Shown in pieces: positions 1-8,202 of a stretch of DNA of 14,435 nt. The position numbers and the translations under genes were made by a program. Each line of letters starts with the position of its first letter. The stretch's first letter is position 1. Under the pieces are notes generated by a model that was not told the DNA's origin, made no database searches, and worked only from the letters and a program-made list of their open reading frames with translations. This DNA is from Phoronis ovalis (lineage: Eukaryota > Phoronida > Phoronidae). The DNA lies in NCBI GenBank assembly GCA_028565635.1, contig JAOXYB010032398.1, positions 1 through 14,435 of the forward strand, in the 5' to 3' direction.

Positions 1-562
1 TTTCCATGACTGTATAGCACAGCTCACCAGTCAGATTATCAAGAGCTAGTGCTAGACATCATGAACCAGGACTAGTATCGCCGATGCTGGTCAACTTTTC
101 TATACCGAAAAATTCATATCGCTATCTGATAGATGATAGCAAAATGTAAAATTCTATAAACAAGAGTATCATCCTGTATATATAGTTCTATGAGGCATTA
201 ACTATGACATCCATACAATTAATAATTTCAATGTTCTGGTCCAAATATACTTTCAAGGTTCACATATTATATTGCTTCTCTAGTGTTCAAAGTTCTAGCT
301 GGATGTACCTTGTCTTTACTTTTCTCAGGCTATGTATCCTGCTTTACTACTGTTATATAATAATGTACTGACATACTGAATAGTAAAGTCATATGCAAAC
401 TGAAAGAATATGCCTCATGGCTTTGAGGTATTGAATGACAATCATCCCAACATATATATTTACATATCTATTGTTGAACTCAAATTTGTTCACATATATT
501 CAAATATATAACAATTTACGAGTCAAGTCGACAAAAACAGTTCTTTTTTCTTAGCGGGATGC
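1..562. other. Upstream flank of the lectin gene, no gene seen
   Basis: AT-rich DNA before the lectin core promoter. No open frame of useful length, splice-bounded exon or recognisable transposon was found. GATA-type words occur around 127-138, but such words are common by chance in AT-rich DNA, so no enhancer is called. Confidence 0.5.
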
Positions 563-597
563 TATAAAAGCAGTTCAGCTTTACAACATTTCAGTTT
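563..597 (+). promoter_or_regulatory. Core promoter of the lectin gene: TATA box plus initiator
   Basis: A consensus TATAAAAG lies at 563-570. About 30 bases downstream, at 591-597, is TCAGTTT, which fits the metazoan initiator with the A at 593 as the likely first transcribed base. The spacing from the first T of the TATA box to that A is 30, the textbook distance. The start codon follows 43 bases later at 636. This implies a focused promoter, as is usual for strongly or inducibly expressed secreted proteins; the inducibility is inference. Confidence 0.75.
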
Positions 598-635
598 GTT
601 TCGGAATTTTCTTCTCAAGCAAGCTACAAAACAAG

Positions 636-696
636 ATGAAGCGACAGACTTGCTTAACAGTTTTGATTTTGTCATTTCTATTGTTGGCTGATGCAG
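636..696 (+). CDS. Lectin coding exon 1: signal peptide
   Basis: The exon encodes Met, a basic residue pair region, a hydrophobic core rich in Leu and Ile, and an Ala-Asp-Ala end that suits signal peptidase. It ends with one base of a split codon before the donor GTAAGA at 697. Transcription probably begins near 593, so the full exon is about 593-696. Confidence 0.88.
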
Positions 697-3600
697 GTAA
701 GAGATTGAGAGCTCGCGAATACACGTGCAATGATAATAGTTTTAAATTGTATTGTGTATTTTTAAAGGCTTCAAGTTAATGTGCGCAAATGCCATCCAGT
801 ATATATTATTTTTACTTTTTCTGTTATGCATATTTTTTGCACCGGCATTAAGATTTGGTTGCCCAATTCTAAAACAATTAGGAATAATTTCATCCCTATA
901 AGTATCATATTTACAGCGACAGGATCTTTTGATGGAGTCGTGTATATCCGGGCCGTAATGCATAATTTTTATTTTGTTACCTACCTGCAACTTAATTGTG
1001 ATGAATGACTACTACAACTTTCTATACAGACGGCTACATATAGTAGTACAGTGTATCGGTGAGTTATGCAGTTCTCAGTACTATCACAGCCGGATATCAC
1101 CATTCTGCTCATGAAATGAATACAGTTAATTACAATCCAGAATTGTTCTGATACATATAACCTACGCCAAAAAAAAATAGACAGACCGATTTAGTGATAT
1201 TATATAAATTATTTATGATAAAGCGATGCATTATGGCCACTATTGTTTGTTTTCTTGCTATTTATATATTTTACTTAATGATAAAATGTTGCCACTTTGT
1301 ATAATCATTTAAAACAGTGACATTGCAAAATTTTGAAATACGCATTTTTGATACTATGATACTGTCACAGATAATAAGCTACTGGGTGTTCAAAGGTATA
1401 ACATATAACTTTCATCAGAAAATTATGTATGCACTGAACCACAACGGTTCGCAAGATAGTTAGTCATAATTTGATGTGTAGGCAGCAGGTATCAGGTATT
1501 TTTGATTCTGATAGTGACTTCTGAGACTATTGTAATAGTCCCAGATATAATATTTAACTTTTTCTCATTAGAGAAGACCAGCCTTGGTGATATTGTTAGT
1601 AGACTGTACGACATCTTGGAAGACACCAGCGAAGAAGATGTTGCAGAACGCCTAACAGCAGAAGGTAATCTTATTTAATAATATGCGACACATTAATTTG
1701 TCTTCGTTATTGTTCCGTACCTCCTCAACTGACGTCTGGGCTGAAGGCTATAAGCAGGACCCTCGTCACTGTTTAAATAAAAATTCATGAAAAATCCGCA
1801 TTACATTTTTTTCATATAAAATAAATATTTTCTGAAACTTTAACATTCAGGCTATGTTATGGTGGTATGTTTAGACATGTGTATGCAACGCACAAAATGT
1901 AATTAATGTTTTATGACATCTCATAAAAATCATAAGGTACATCCTGCAGCAAAATCCTGCGGATCTAAATTGGAGCCAACTGCCTTTTTAAGAAGTAAAC
2001 GATACTTCCATCAATGGGTTTGACTGAATTGTAAATACTGTGAATAATCTTTGACTTATTAATCAATGTTTAAAACAAGATAATTTTTTTATTTGTTAAA
2101 AACACTATAATCAAAATCCCTTGTGCAATTTAAAAATAGTAAAAACCCAATTAAGGGAATATTTATTAGTTGTTAAAAATACAGGTAGCTCGAATTTTTA
2201 TCTACTTAGTTTTCCTGTAGGATGTACCTAACGATTTTCATAGGGTGTAATTAAACGCTAATTAAATTTCATATAGTTTACACAATAGTTTGAAAATACC
2301 ATTATGACATAGCTTGAATGTTAAAGTTTTAGCAAACTTCTCTTTTGAGTAAAAAAAATGTAATGCGGATTTTCACGAATTTTTATTTTAAGTGACGAGG
2401 GTCCTGCTTAGCCTTAACCATAGTCAATTTTTGTTTTATTCCTTCAACTAAACAAGAGCTAAAGTATTTTTGGAAACCAAGATAAGCCTTTCTCTCTGTA
2501 TGATCCATTGTCACCTACCACAATTCTGTCATGATCATTCATTCTAAATATGTATCGCCGGGAAACTGTCTGTCTAGCCGACTATAGATAAACAGGACAG
2601 AATGTGTATGCTTTACACGCTACCCGCTTAACCTACTGTTAAACCTAATACTAGCCCTGTAAACTGTAATTTGATTGGTGTCAAGACTTTCGCGACACTT
2701 TATACACAAATAAAGGGATTATTGTTCTTCTGCTTTTCGAGATAAATAAAAATTTACTATTGTTAAGCCCAGACGTTAGCTGAGAAGGTACGGAACACTA
2801 ACTGATGGACTTATGCAGACTGGACAAGGCTGGGACATCATCTGCTAAAGAAATGTGATAAACTACTCACCCAATTCTTTTTATCACGTTTTGGGTTTTG
2901 AAACATTTCACCTGGTATCGCAAAATATAGCGCGGAAACTAGCCCTATTTTTTTAATTTTTGTTATCGACTAACAATTAAAATATAAGCATTATTTTATT
3001 ACCTTTCTTAATATATGCAAGACCTATTGTCCATTATACATTCTTAGTGAAGATTGTTATTGCAATCATTGATTTCGGAAAAGTTTGTGCTTGAATGCCA
3101 ACTAGCTTTAGGTTTATTTGACCGTTATTAAACAGTAAAGATTTTTTTAATAATATGTAATGTTTATTGACGAACAGAAAATCTTACATCTGTATGGCCA
3201 CTACGAAATTAAATTACAAACTAAATAAAGTCTACATTGTCAATCTATTTTACAAACTACCAAATCGAACAAACAGACTATTAAATGCAAATAATATAAT
3301 GTACAAGTGCATGAATTTTACGTTGTACAATTTAAAAGAATATATAAATTAGAATTATGCTGCTGCTGCTTTCAACAATTCAGCGAGGAAACAAGCTAAT
3401 TTAATTCGGAAATGGTCAATAAATTAGTGTTTGTAAGGAGTAAAAAAGGCATCTTTTCCATCAACGTGAAAAATATTTGGAATAATGATTTTCAGGTTAT
3501 CATACATTGTTTTCCTTGAAATATCATACTCTGGACATTTAGTTACAAAATATACTTCATCCTCTATCGAATTGTGACAGAATTTGCAATCCGTTCACTC

Positions 3601-5998
3601 GCTATTACTTTTGGTCGGTTTAGCCCATCTGCCACGCTCAATCTCTAGATCATGGTTTCCGACTCAAAATTTTGTCAGAGTCGTGTATTTAAATTTAGCA
3701 AGTATTGATGATGTTACAACTCGGGTTTTATTTCTGTCTTAAATAGTTTGAAGGTCCTGAGTTTAGAGTCTTCCCTGTTTATTTCAGTCGTGAACTCTTT
3801 GCCTTAGACATGCTTAACTCCACTTAGAACAATAGTGATTTCATGTTCAGTTAACTCTTCGGTCACCCAAACCATGCTTAAATTAAATTATGGTCGGTAA
3901 GACACTTCCTTATCTACAATATCCAATTGGTGCTATTTTTTATCTCTTGAAGGTATACTTGTTTAGCTAATTTTTGGTTAGGTAACTTAGCTATTCTACT
4001 CCAGTAATTGAGCATACCTTTTATGAACTCAATTACCATCCAAGTTCAGCCTTTATTACCTGATTACTGGTAGATTTGCTGCACCCCAGTATGTATTTGC
4101 AAAAAAAATGTTGTGAATAATTTCCAAGGGAAGTTTGTTAGCTTTTCAAGATTGAATATTTTATTGTGAATGCCTTGAATCCATATCATATGTCACTGTT
4201 ATAGCTTAAAATTGCGTTGGCTTGTGCTAATCTAAATAAATTCTAGATAGAATAATAACAGAAAGTCCTCACTTTCGTTTGTGAAAATCATAATATTGTG
4301 TGTTAATTACAGTTTTTGTATAATTGACGTGACTGGTAAGGTTCACACTTGTAATTTTCATTGCAGTTGCTGGTGTAAGTTATATTTAGAATAAATGAGT
4401 TAATAAGTTAGAATGATGTATACTGAATTAATATGCTTAAAACACCAAAAGAAAAGTGTAATGCTAGCTTGTATTATATTTAGGTCAAACAGACGAAACT
4501 CCGTGGCTTCGTTACAACAATGTTTACTACAAGTTTAAGAAACACGGAAAAACATGGAGCGAAGCTAATGCCTTCTGTGTAACAAAAGGTATGATGCGCG
4601 TCGGTTACATTGCTTTATATAATTGTGCAAGCATGTCTCGCTACTATTCTGACTGATTATCAGTACAGAAACAGAATAAAGTATGAAATTAAATTAAAAT
4701 ATCTCAAAAACGGCTTTTTCCTGCTCAATTTTGAAACAATAAATATCTTATTTCTCAAAAAGTTCTAGCACCATTATTATAATACCTTTATTTGGGAATA
4801 AAACAGTTGAGCAGTAGATAGAGCATACAATGGTGCAGGCGGAGGTATTTCTTAATTCTGAAGGGAACTGGTCTTGAAGCTTTGTTCGAAGTTTCCAACT
4901 GGCAAAATGACAGCTGTGTATGGAGATAGATATATGTGTAATGGCCTCTTCTCCTGGGGGATGAGAATAGTTGGGTACCCTCCTCCTTCTTGAACAAATA
5001 TTAAAAACTTTGTTACCACTTACCCCATCTGCTGGTACTTTATTTAATTTTTAAAAATAAAGTAACTTACACTTTTTGTATTTATCATTCCACTAGAGTT
5101 CGGAGAAGCAAACAATATTACAGATTCCTTATATACTGTACATTGCAGGTGCCACGCTAGCAGTACCAAGAACAGCTTCTGAAAACAATTGGATACAAGG
5201 CGTGGCCCGGTATAGTGAGGACGGAAGTTGCTGGTGGATTGGTGCACATGACCAGCTTCATGATGGTACATGGACTGATACACACAACCATCGACTAACC
5301 TACACCAGTATGTATACTTCATACAGTAATCATATCTTTGTTCGATGCTCATAACAATGATATTTTGGATGACATTAATACATTTTATTACATACCTCAC
5401 TTTAATAGTGGGTCAGATACTTATATTAGAACTCTCAGGACAGTCATGAGCAGGGACATGAGATATGATCTCCTTCCTACTTTTGATATGGTCTTTTGTG
5501 GTCAAGTGAACTCTTCCCACTCTTTCAAAAGGGCTTGAAGGTCTTATGATAAGACTCAAGCTCTGTTTAGCCAAATGTTATATTCAGCTTTTGATAACAT
5601 TTTGTTTTAGATATTTTACTATCTAAAATAAAATGTTAATGTCATTTATAGTATATTTTATTAAAAAAATATATTATAAATGGTATTGCATTGCATTGTA
5701 TAAAAATGTGCTATGTAGGGATTACTAAAGAAAAAAAATAAGGGAGGTGCTTTCAAATCTTACTTTTTACATAGAATCAATAGAACTGCCCTAAAGGCAT
5801 GTTGCAAATTGATATTGAAACTATACTTTGATTACAGGCTGGGGTGCAGGAGAACCAAACAATGTGGGTAATAAAGAAAGCTGTGCAGAATTGTGCACCC
5901 ACAATCCTTCTACCAGCACATTTGGGTATTGGAACGATGTTGACTGCAACATACATCGCTGGTTTATCTGTCAAACGTTTACAAATCCAGGAAAATGA
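636..5998 (+). CDS. Secreted C-type lectin, perlucin-like, five exons
   Basis: The coding exons are 636-696, 1572-1664, 4484-4588, 5149-5307 and 5838-5998. They join to 579 bases, a 192-residue protein. Every junction is GT-AG and every intron is in phase 1. Residues 1-20 form a signal peptide with a leucine-rich core, so the product is secreted. Residues 21-52 are a short acidic, probably helical linker. Residues 59-187 are one C-type lectin domain: aromatic start (YYKF 66-69), C83, the WIG core (116-118), EPN at 145-147, WND at 171-173 and final C184. EPN plus WND are the family's calcium and mannose-type sugar ligands, so calcium-dependent binding is likely. Expected disulfides are C83-C184 and C155-C176; C114 and C159 may form a third. 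The N-terminal pair of long-form domains is absent. The start is the first ATG after the promoter. No breaks are seen. The role in recognition or biomineral matrix is inferred from family membership only. Confidence 0.9.
697..1571 (+). other. Lectin intron 1, nothing recognised
   Basis: GT-AG intron of 875 bases. Overlapping open frames on both strands near 742-1008 show no domain, signal or codon bias and are taken as chance. No repeat structure was noticed. Confidence 0.6.
1572..1664 (+). CDS. Lectin coding exon 2: acidic linker
   Basis: The acceptor is a T-rich tract ending TTCTCATTAG at 1571 and the donor is GTAATC at 1665. The 93 bases encode residues 21-51, a charged stretch with many Glu and Asp and regularly spaced Leu, Ile and Val, which suggests a short amphipathic helix. 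The exon keeps the frame open between exons 1 and 3 with phase 1 at both ends. No named domain fits it. Confidence 0.8.
1706..2802. repeat. Long foldback (inverted-repeat) element in lectin intron 2
   Basis: The sequence from 1706 inward is repeated as its reverse complement from 2802 inward. The outer 100 bases of each arm align at close to 90 percent by eye, for example GTTCCGTACC at about 1712-1721 against its complement at about 2787-2796, and GGACCCTCGTCACT against its complement near 2390-2404. Similarity continues, weaker, towards a centre near 2080; an ATTCA-GCTATG block and a TTAGGTACATCCT-type block are shared on the way in. Once the inserted element at 2418-2762 and one TTAA are removed, the arms have nearly equal length. 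No clear target duplication was seen at the outer ends, so the exact limits are uncertain. It could be a foldback transposon or two copies of one element head to head. No coding capacity was found. Confidence 0.8.
2418..2762. mobile_element. 345-bp non-autonomous DNA transposon flanked by TTAA
   Basis: The element is bounded by TTAA at 2414-2417 and 2763-2766. Its ends are imperfect inverted repeats: CCATAGTCAATTTTTGTTT on the left, and the complement of the right end reads CAATAGTAAATTTTTATTT, 16 of 19 matching. It interrupts the right arm of the surrounding foldback element exactly at a point where the left arm, read as complement, is continuous and has TTCA. TTAA duplication is the hallmark of piggyBac-type transposition. 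The tips do not start CCC as many piggyBac ends do, so the superfamily is a probable call. No transposase frame is present. Confidence 0.75.
3142..4175 (-). mobile_element. Decayed 5'-truncated LINE (non-LTR retrotransposon), antisense in lectin intron 2
   Basis: Read on the minus strand from about 4175 to 3355, the conceptual translation, with several frame changes, matches the C-terminal region of animal LINE reverse-transcriptase proteins: LGCSKSTSN, a YWSRIAKLP block, SKLRTFKLFK, LTKF, NHDLEIERGRW, then a zinc-knuckle-like CKFC...IEDE...F...CPEY. In-frame stops lie at 3664-3666, 3595-3597 and 3424-3426, and the frame ends with TAA at 3355-3357. An AATAAA on the minus strand (3163-3168) and an A-run (3142-3148) look like the element's 3' end. 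It is dead and lacks the polymerase core. The 5' limit is approximate and the clade is not assigned. Confidence 0.75.
4236..4258 (+). repeat. 23-bp perfect direct repeat, copy 1
   Basis: ATAAATTCTAGATAG followed by AATAATAA. An identical copy lies at 6243-6265, just past the lectin gene. Each is preceded by a GCTTGTG word some 20-30 bases upstream, so they may be ends of a diverged dispersed repeat. Confidence 0.6.
4484..4588 (+). CDS. Lectin coding exon 3: N-terminal part of the lectin domain
   Basis: The acceptor is TATATTTAG at 4483 and the donor is GTATGA at 4589. It encodes residues 53-86, including the first beta strand (VYYKF), the helix beginning TWSEANAF and the conserved C83. Phase 1 at both ends. 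Confidence 0.9.
4589..5148 (+). other. Lectin intron 3
   Basis: GT-AG intron of 560 bases. It contains a small hairpin at 5036-5064 (TACTTTATTT pairing with AAATAAAGTA). An open frame on the minus strand around 4788-4997 shows no family features and is treated as chance. Confidence 0.5.
5149..5307 (+). CDS. Lectin coding exon 4: core of the lectin domain
   Basis: The acceptor follows a pyrimidine-containing tract ending TTGCAG at 5148 and the donor is GTATGT at 5308. It encodes residues 88-139: GATLAVP after the first helix, the second helix (SENNWI), C114, and WWIGAHD, the variant of the family's WIGL core, then DGTWTD. Here Ala replaces the usual Leu of WIGL. Confidence 0.92.
5596..5682. 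repeat. Two adjacent near-perfect hairpins in lectin intron 4
   Basis: Hairpin 1: 5596-5613 pairs with 5620-5637 at 17 of 18 positions around a 6-base loop. Hairpin 2: 5643-5659 pairs with 5666-5682 at 16 of 17 positions, again around a 6-base loop. They are 5 bases apart, both AT-rich. No target duplication or coding sequence is associated. They may be a tiny inverted-repeat element or a remnant of one. Confidence 0.75.
5838..5998 (+). CDS. Lectin coding exon 5: sugar-binding loop and C-terminus
   Basis: The acceptor is TTGATTACAG at 5837 and the stop is TGA at 5996-5998. It encodes residues 141-192 with EPN (145-147), C155, C159, WND (171-173), C176, C184 and a five-residue tail after the last strand. 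The long loop carries both halves of the calcium site, so the binding specificity is contained in this one exon. Confidence 0.93.
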
Positions 5999-6103
5999 TT
6001 GGGAAATTATCCAGAATTCTGTATTATGCATACACTTAATGAAGTTCGCGAAACATAACTTCAGTTTTTGCCTGATTGCTTGTTCAATTGCATCATAATT
6101 TAA

Positions 6104-6114
6104 AATAAAATAAA
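6104..6114 (+). terminator. Polyadenylation signals of the lectin gene
   Basis: Two overlapping-register AATAAA hexamers lie at 6104-6109 and 6109-6114, about 106 bases after the stop. Cleavage would be expected around 6125-6135, which gives a short 3' UTR. Confidence 0.75.
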
Positions 6115-6242
6115 GAAAAATAATGATAGGACTTCGTATCAAAACTTTTCCTAATTGAATACTAAACAATGATATTCATATAATTTCTTCTACTGGATTT
6201 ACATACAGATTAACTGCTTGTGGTAACGTTGTGGTGACCTAC

Positions 6243-6265
6243 ATAAATTCTAGATAGAATAATAA
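6243..6265 (+). repeat. 23-bp perfect direct repeat, copy 2
   Basis: Exact match of the copy at 4236-4258. The pair brackets lectin exons 3 to 5. Nothing else in the flanks aligns convincingly beyond short words. Confidence 0.6.
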
Positions 6266-6654
6266 TAAATAAAAATGTCTTCTCCGTATGTAACTAGAAT
6301 TTTCATTTTATTAATATAATTTATTAATATGTGTGGTCCTGTTCATACCTGTGATAAACTAAATATCACTGAAAACTATTTCATTTCTGAAAACCACAAA
6401 AACATAGTGTGTAAAATATAAGAATCACGTCTTTGCATACTTGTGATAGGGAAAGCGACAGAGAGAATCTAAAACAACATCATTTCTCTCTCATTTCATT
6501 CCCAGCACATATATCAGGGACATTACGCGGCAAAAAATATCTCGGATAAAATAACTGCTGTATGTCCTATTCACCTTATAGTTGTTTCAGGCCAAATACC
6601 CACATTATTTTTAATATATCAGTCTGTACTTTTAAATGCATATAACACACTGTT

Positions 6655-6685
6655 GGATGTTGTTTTGTTTACAAAAACAACATCC
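6655..6685. repeat. Perfect 12-bp stem hairpin
   Basis: GGATGTTGTTTT at 6655-6666 pairs perfectly with 6674-6685 around a 7-base loop. A weaker outer pairing (ACAC with GTGT) extends it with a bulge. There is no T-run or gene end beside it. It is probably the tip of an inverted-repeat element. Confidence 0.6.
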
Positions 6686-7089
6686 TGTGTCATGTTCAGA
6701 GTGTTCACAATAAGTAACAAGTAACAATAAGTCCGGACCAGTTTGCTGGCAGATTGCCCCGTTTTTTTACGTCTTGGCCTCGTACTCGGGATAAAGTTGT
6801 CTTATTGCCACTCGCCTAGTACATGACAATTAGTATCACTGGCACCACCTATTGGGCATACCAAGAATTAAATAAAGAAAAAGCATTGTATTTACCGTTT
6901 AGTAAAATATTTTTTCTTTTACAAATACGTAGATACTCTGCTTCCCCTTCTCCTCAACGAAAAATGCTGATATCACCTAAACTTTATACCGGGAATAAAT
7001 AACTAGGTAAGTAGCGGACTTTAGTTAGTCAGTGAAAAGAAAATAAAGTCAACAGGAGGCTTTTATTTGAAGATTTCATTAGAAGTAAA

Positions 7090-7299
7090 ATGGCGTCTAG
7101 TGAGTGGAAGAGAGATTCACCCCCGTATTCACGTGTATCTTGCTCTGCTCCAACGTGCATTAACAACGGGAGAGAAGATGTACAATTAGTATTTCATAAA
7201 TAACCCGTTGATAAACAATTAAGAGAATAATGGATTAGTAAAATTACATACGATCCTGGGTCAAATTCGGTGGAAGCCGATCGAGTACAGTTTACCCTG
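7090..7299 (+). pseudogene. Decayed THAP-type zinc-finger relic
   Basis: From the ATG at 7090 the frame reads a short leader, then VSCSAPTCINNG, a gap, and LVFHK-stop-PVDKQLRE-stop-WISKI. This follows the start of a THAP domain: the C-x4-C zinc pair, the F-H-x-x-P turn and the conserved Trp before a basic helix. In-frame TAA codons at 7201-7203 and 7228-7230 fall where the family has ordinary residues. The second zinc pair (C-x2-H) is not recognisable, because similarity fades after about 7300. THAP domains bind DNA and occur in host transcription factors and in P-element-like transposases; which source applies here cannot be told. It is non-functional as it stands. Confidence 0.6.
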
Positions 7300-8202
7300 G
7301 TTTACAATTACGCAGTTTGAGAATATGACTGGGTCATGTGATGATCAGTAGTATTATAATTATACTTTATTATTATTGCATAATTTTATCATAATACTGT
7401 ATTAGTATTGTATAATTTTATCATAAAATATTATGTAATTTTATTGATACTAATAATTAATAGCGTGATAGTGTGGGGTCAAGAAGATGGCTCCATCAAG
7501 TACCTGTGAATTGTCCAATGCTGTATTTGTAAAATATTACATAATTACATTAATCCAATTTTAATTACAAATGTCAATTGCCAAATCTTTATCAATTAAA
7601 CATATTATAACATATAATATACTTCAGACAGTAATTATTTCAGTGTTTGTTTTTATCCAAGAATTTCACGCTATTTCAAGACAAAATACAAGATAGTTCA
7701 ATGTATCATCATATGTCCAATGCTCCATCTGGTAAGAGAATATTGATCTCTTGATTTGAATCAATCTCTATTAAATGTTATCCTCCAGGGATATTCATTC
7801 ACTCTCTCTAAAAACAACATCCCTATCACCATAGGTGATATTGTCTATTACATACATGAGGAATACACAAATTATATCAATGAACATACATGTAAGCCAA
7901 TATATTTATCTTAACGATTCACTGATGCGCCCAATCTCGAATAATAGAATAGTATAATAGAATAACAGAATAATGGCGACAAACTGCTTAATACGTTGTA
8001 CTTTTACGGTACAAGTTACCAGGTCAAACGTATTAAAATACGTTGTACTTGGCAGCCTACGCCAGAAGTTACAAGAAGTACGCTACAAGTACATGCATTA
8101 TCGGTTATCATGTGAGATTCGACGTAAATATCTCACAATATATATATATAGATATCGTCGCGCATTATTAATATATACAGATTTATTTATGAGACTGCAG
8201 CT
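7300..8202. other. Intergenic, AT-rich, short repeats only
   Basis: No gene seen. A 14-base word, AATACGTTGTACTT, occurs at about 7990-8003 and again at 8037-8050; the second copy overlaps a small palindrome ACGTATT-AA-AATACGT at about 8028-8043. A short TA run lies near 8138-8150. Confidence 0.5.
7375..7425 (+). repeat. Two-copy tandem repeat, period 32
   Basis: ATTGCATAATTTTATCATA at 7375-7393 recurs at 7407-7425 with one substitution. This is an AT-rich local duplication of no obvious function. Confidence 0.6.

Larger units (their letters stand above)
6130..7089. other. Intergenic, no gene seen
   Basis: AT-rich DNA after the lectin gene. Besides the 23-bp repeat and the hairpin at 6655-6685, a slightly GC-richer stretch at about 6720-6850 may belong to an old repeat, but no protein similarity was recognised in any frame. 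Confidence 0.5.

Noticed and set aside
742-1008. Overlapping open frames on both strands in lectin intron 1
   Set aside because: No domain, no signal, low-complexity composition, and they lie between well-supported splice sites.
3167-3352. 61-codon plus-strand frame
   Set aside because: It lies in the presumed 3' untranslated part of the antisense LINE and has no coding features.
5044-5400. 118-codon frame antisense to lectin exon 4
   Set aside because: It is the shadow of a conserved lectin exon on the other strand; the protein has no family features.
5777-6169. 130-codon frame antisense to lectin exon 5
   Set aside because: The cysteine and tryptophan pattern is explained by the lectin domain read on the plus strand.
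7375-7425. Tandem duplication considered as an array of spaced repeats
   Set aside because: Only two AT-rich copies with no distinct spacers; ordinary slippage or local duplication.
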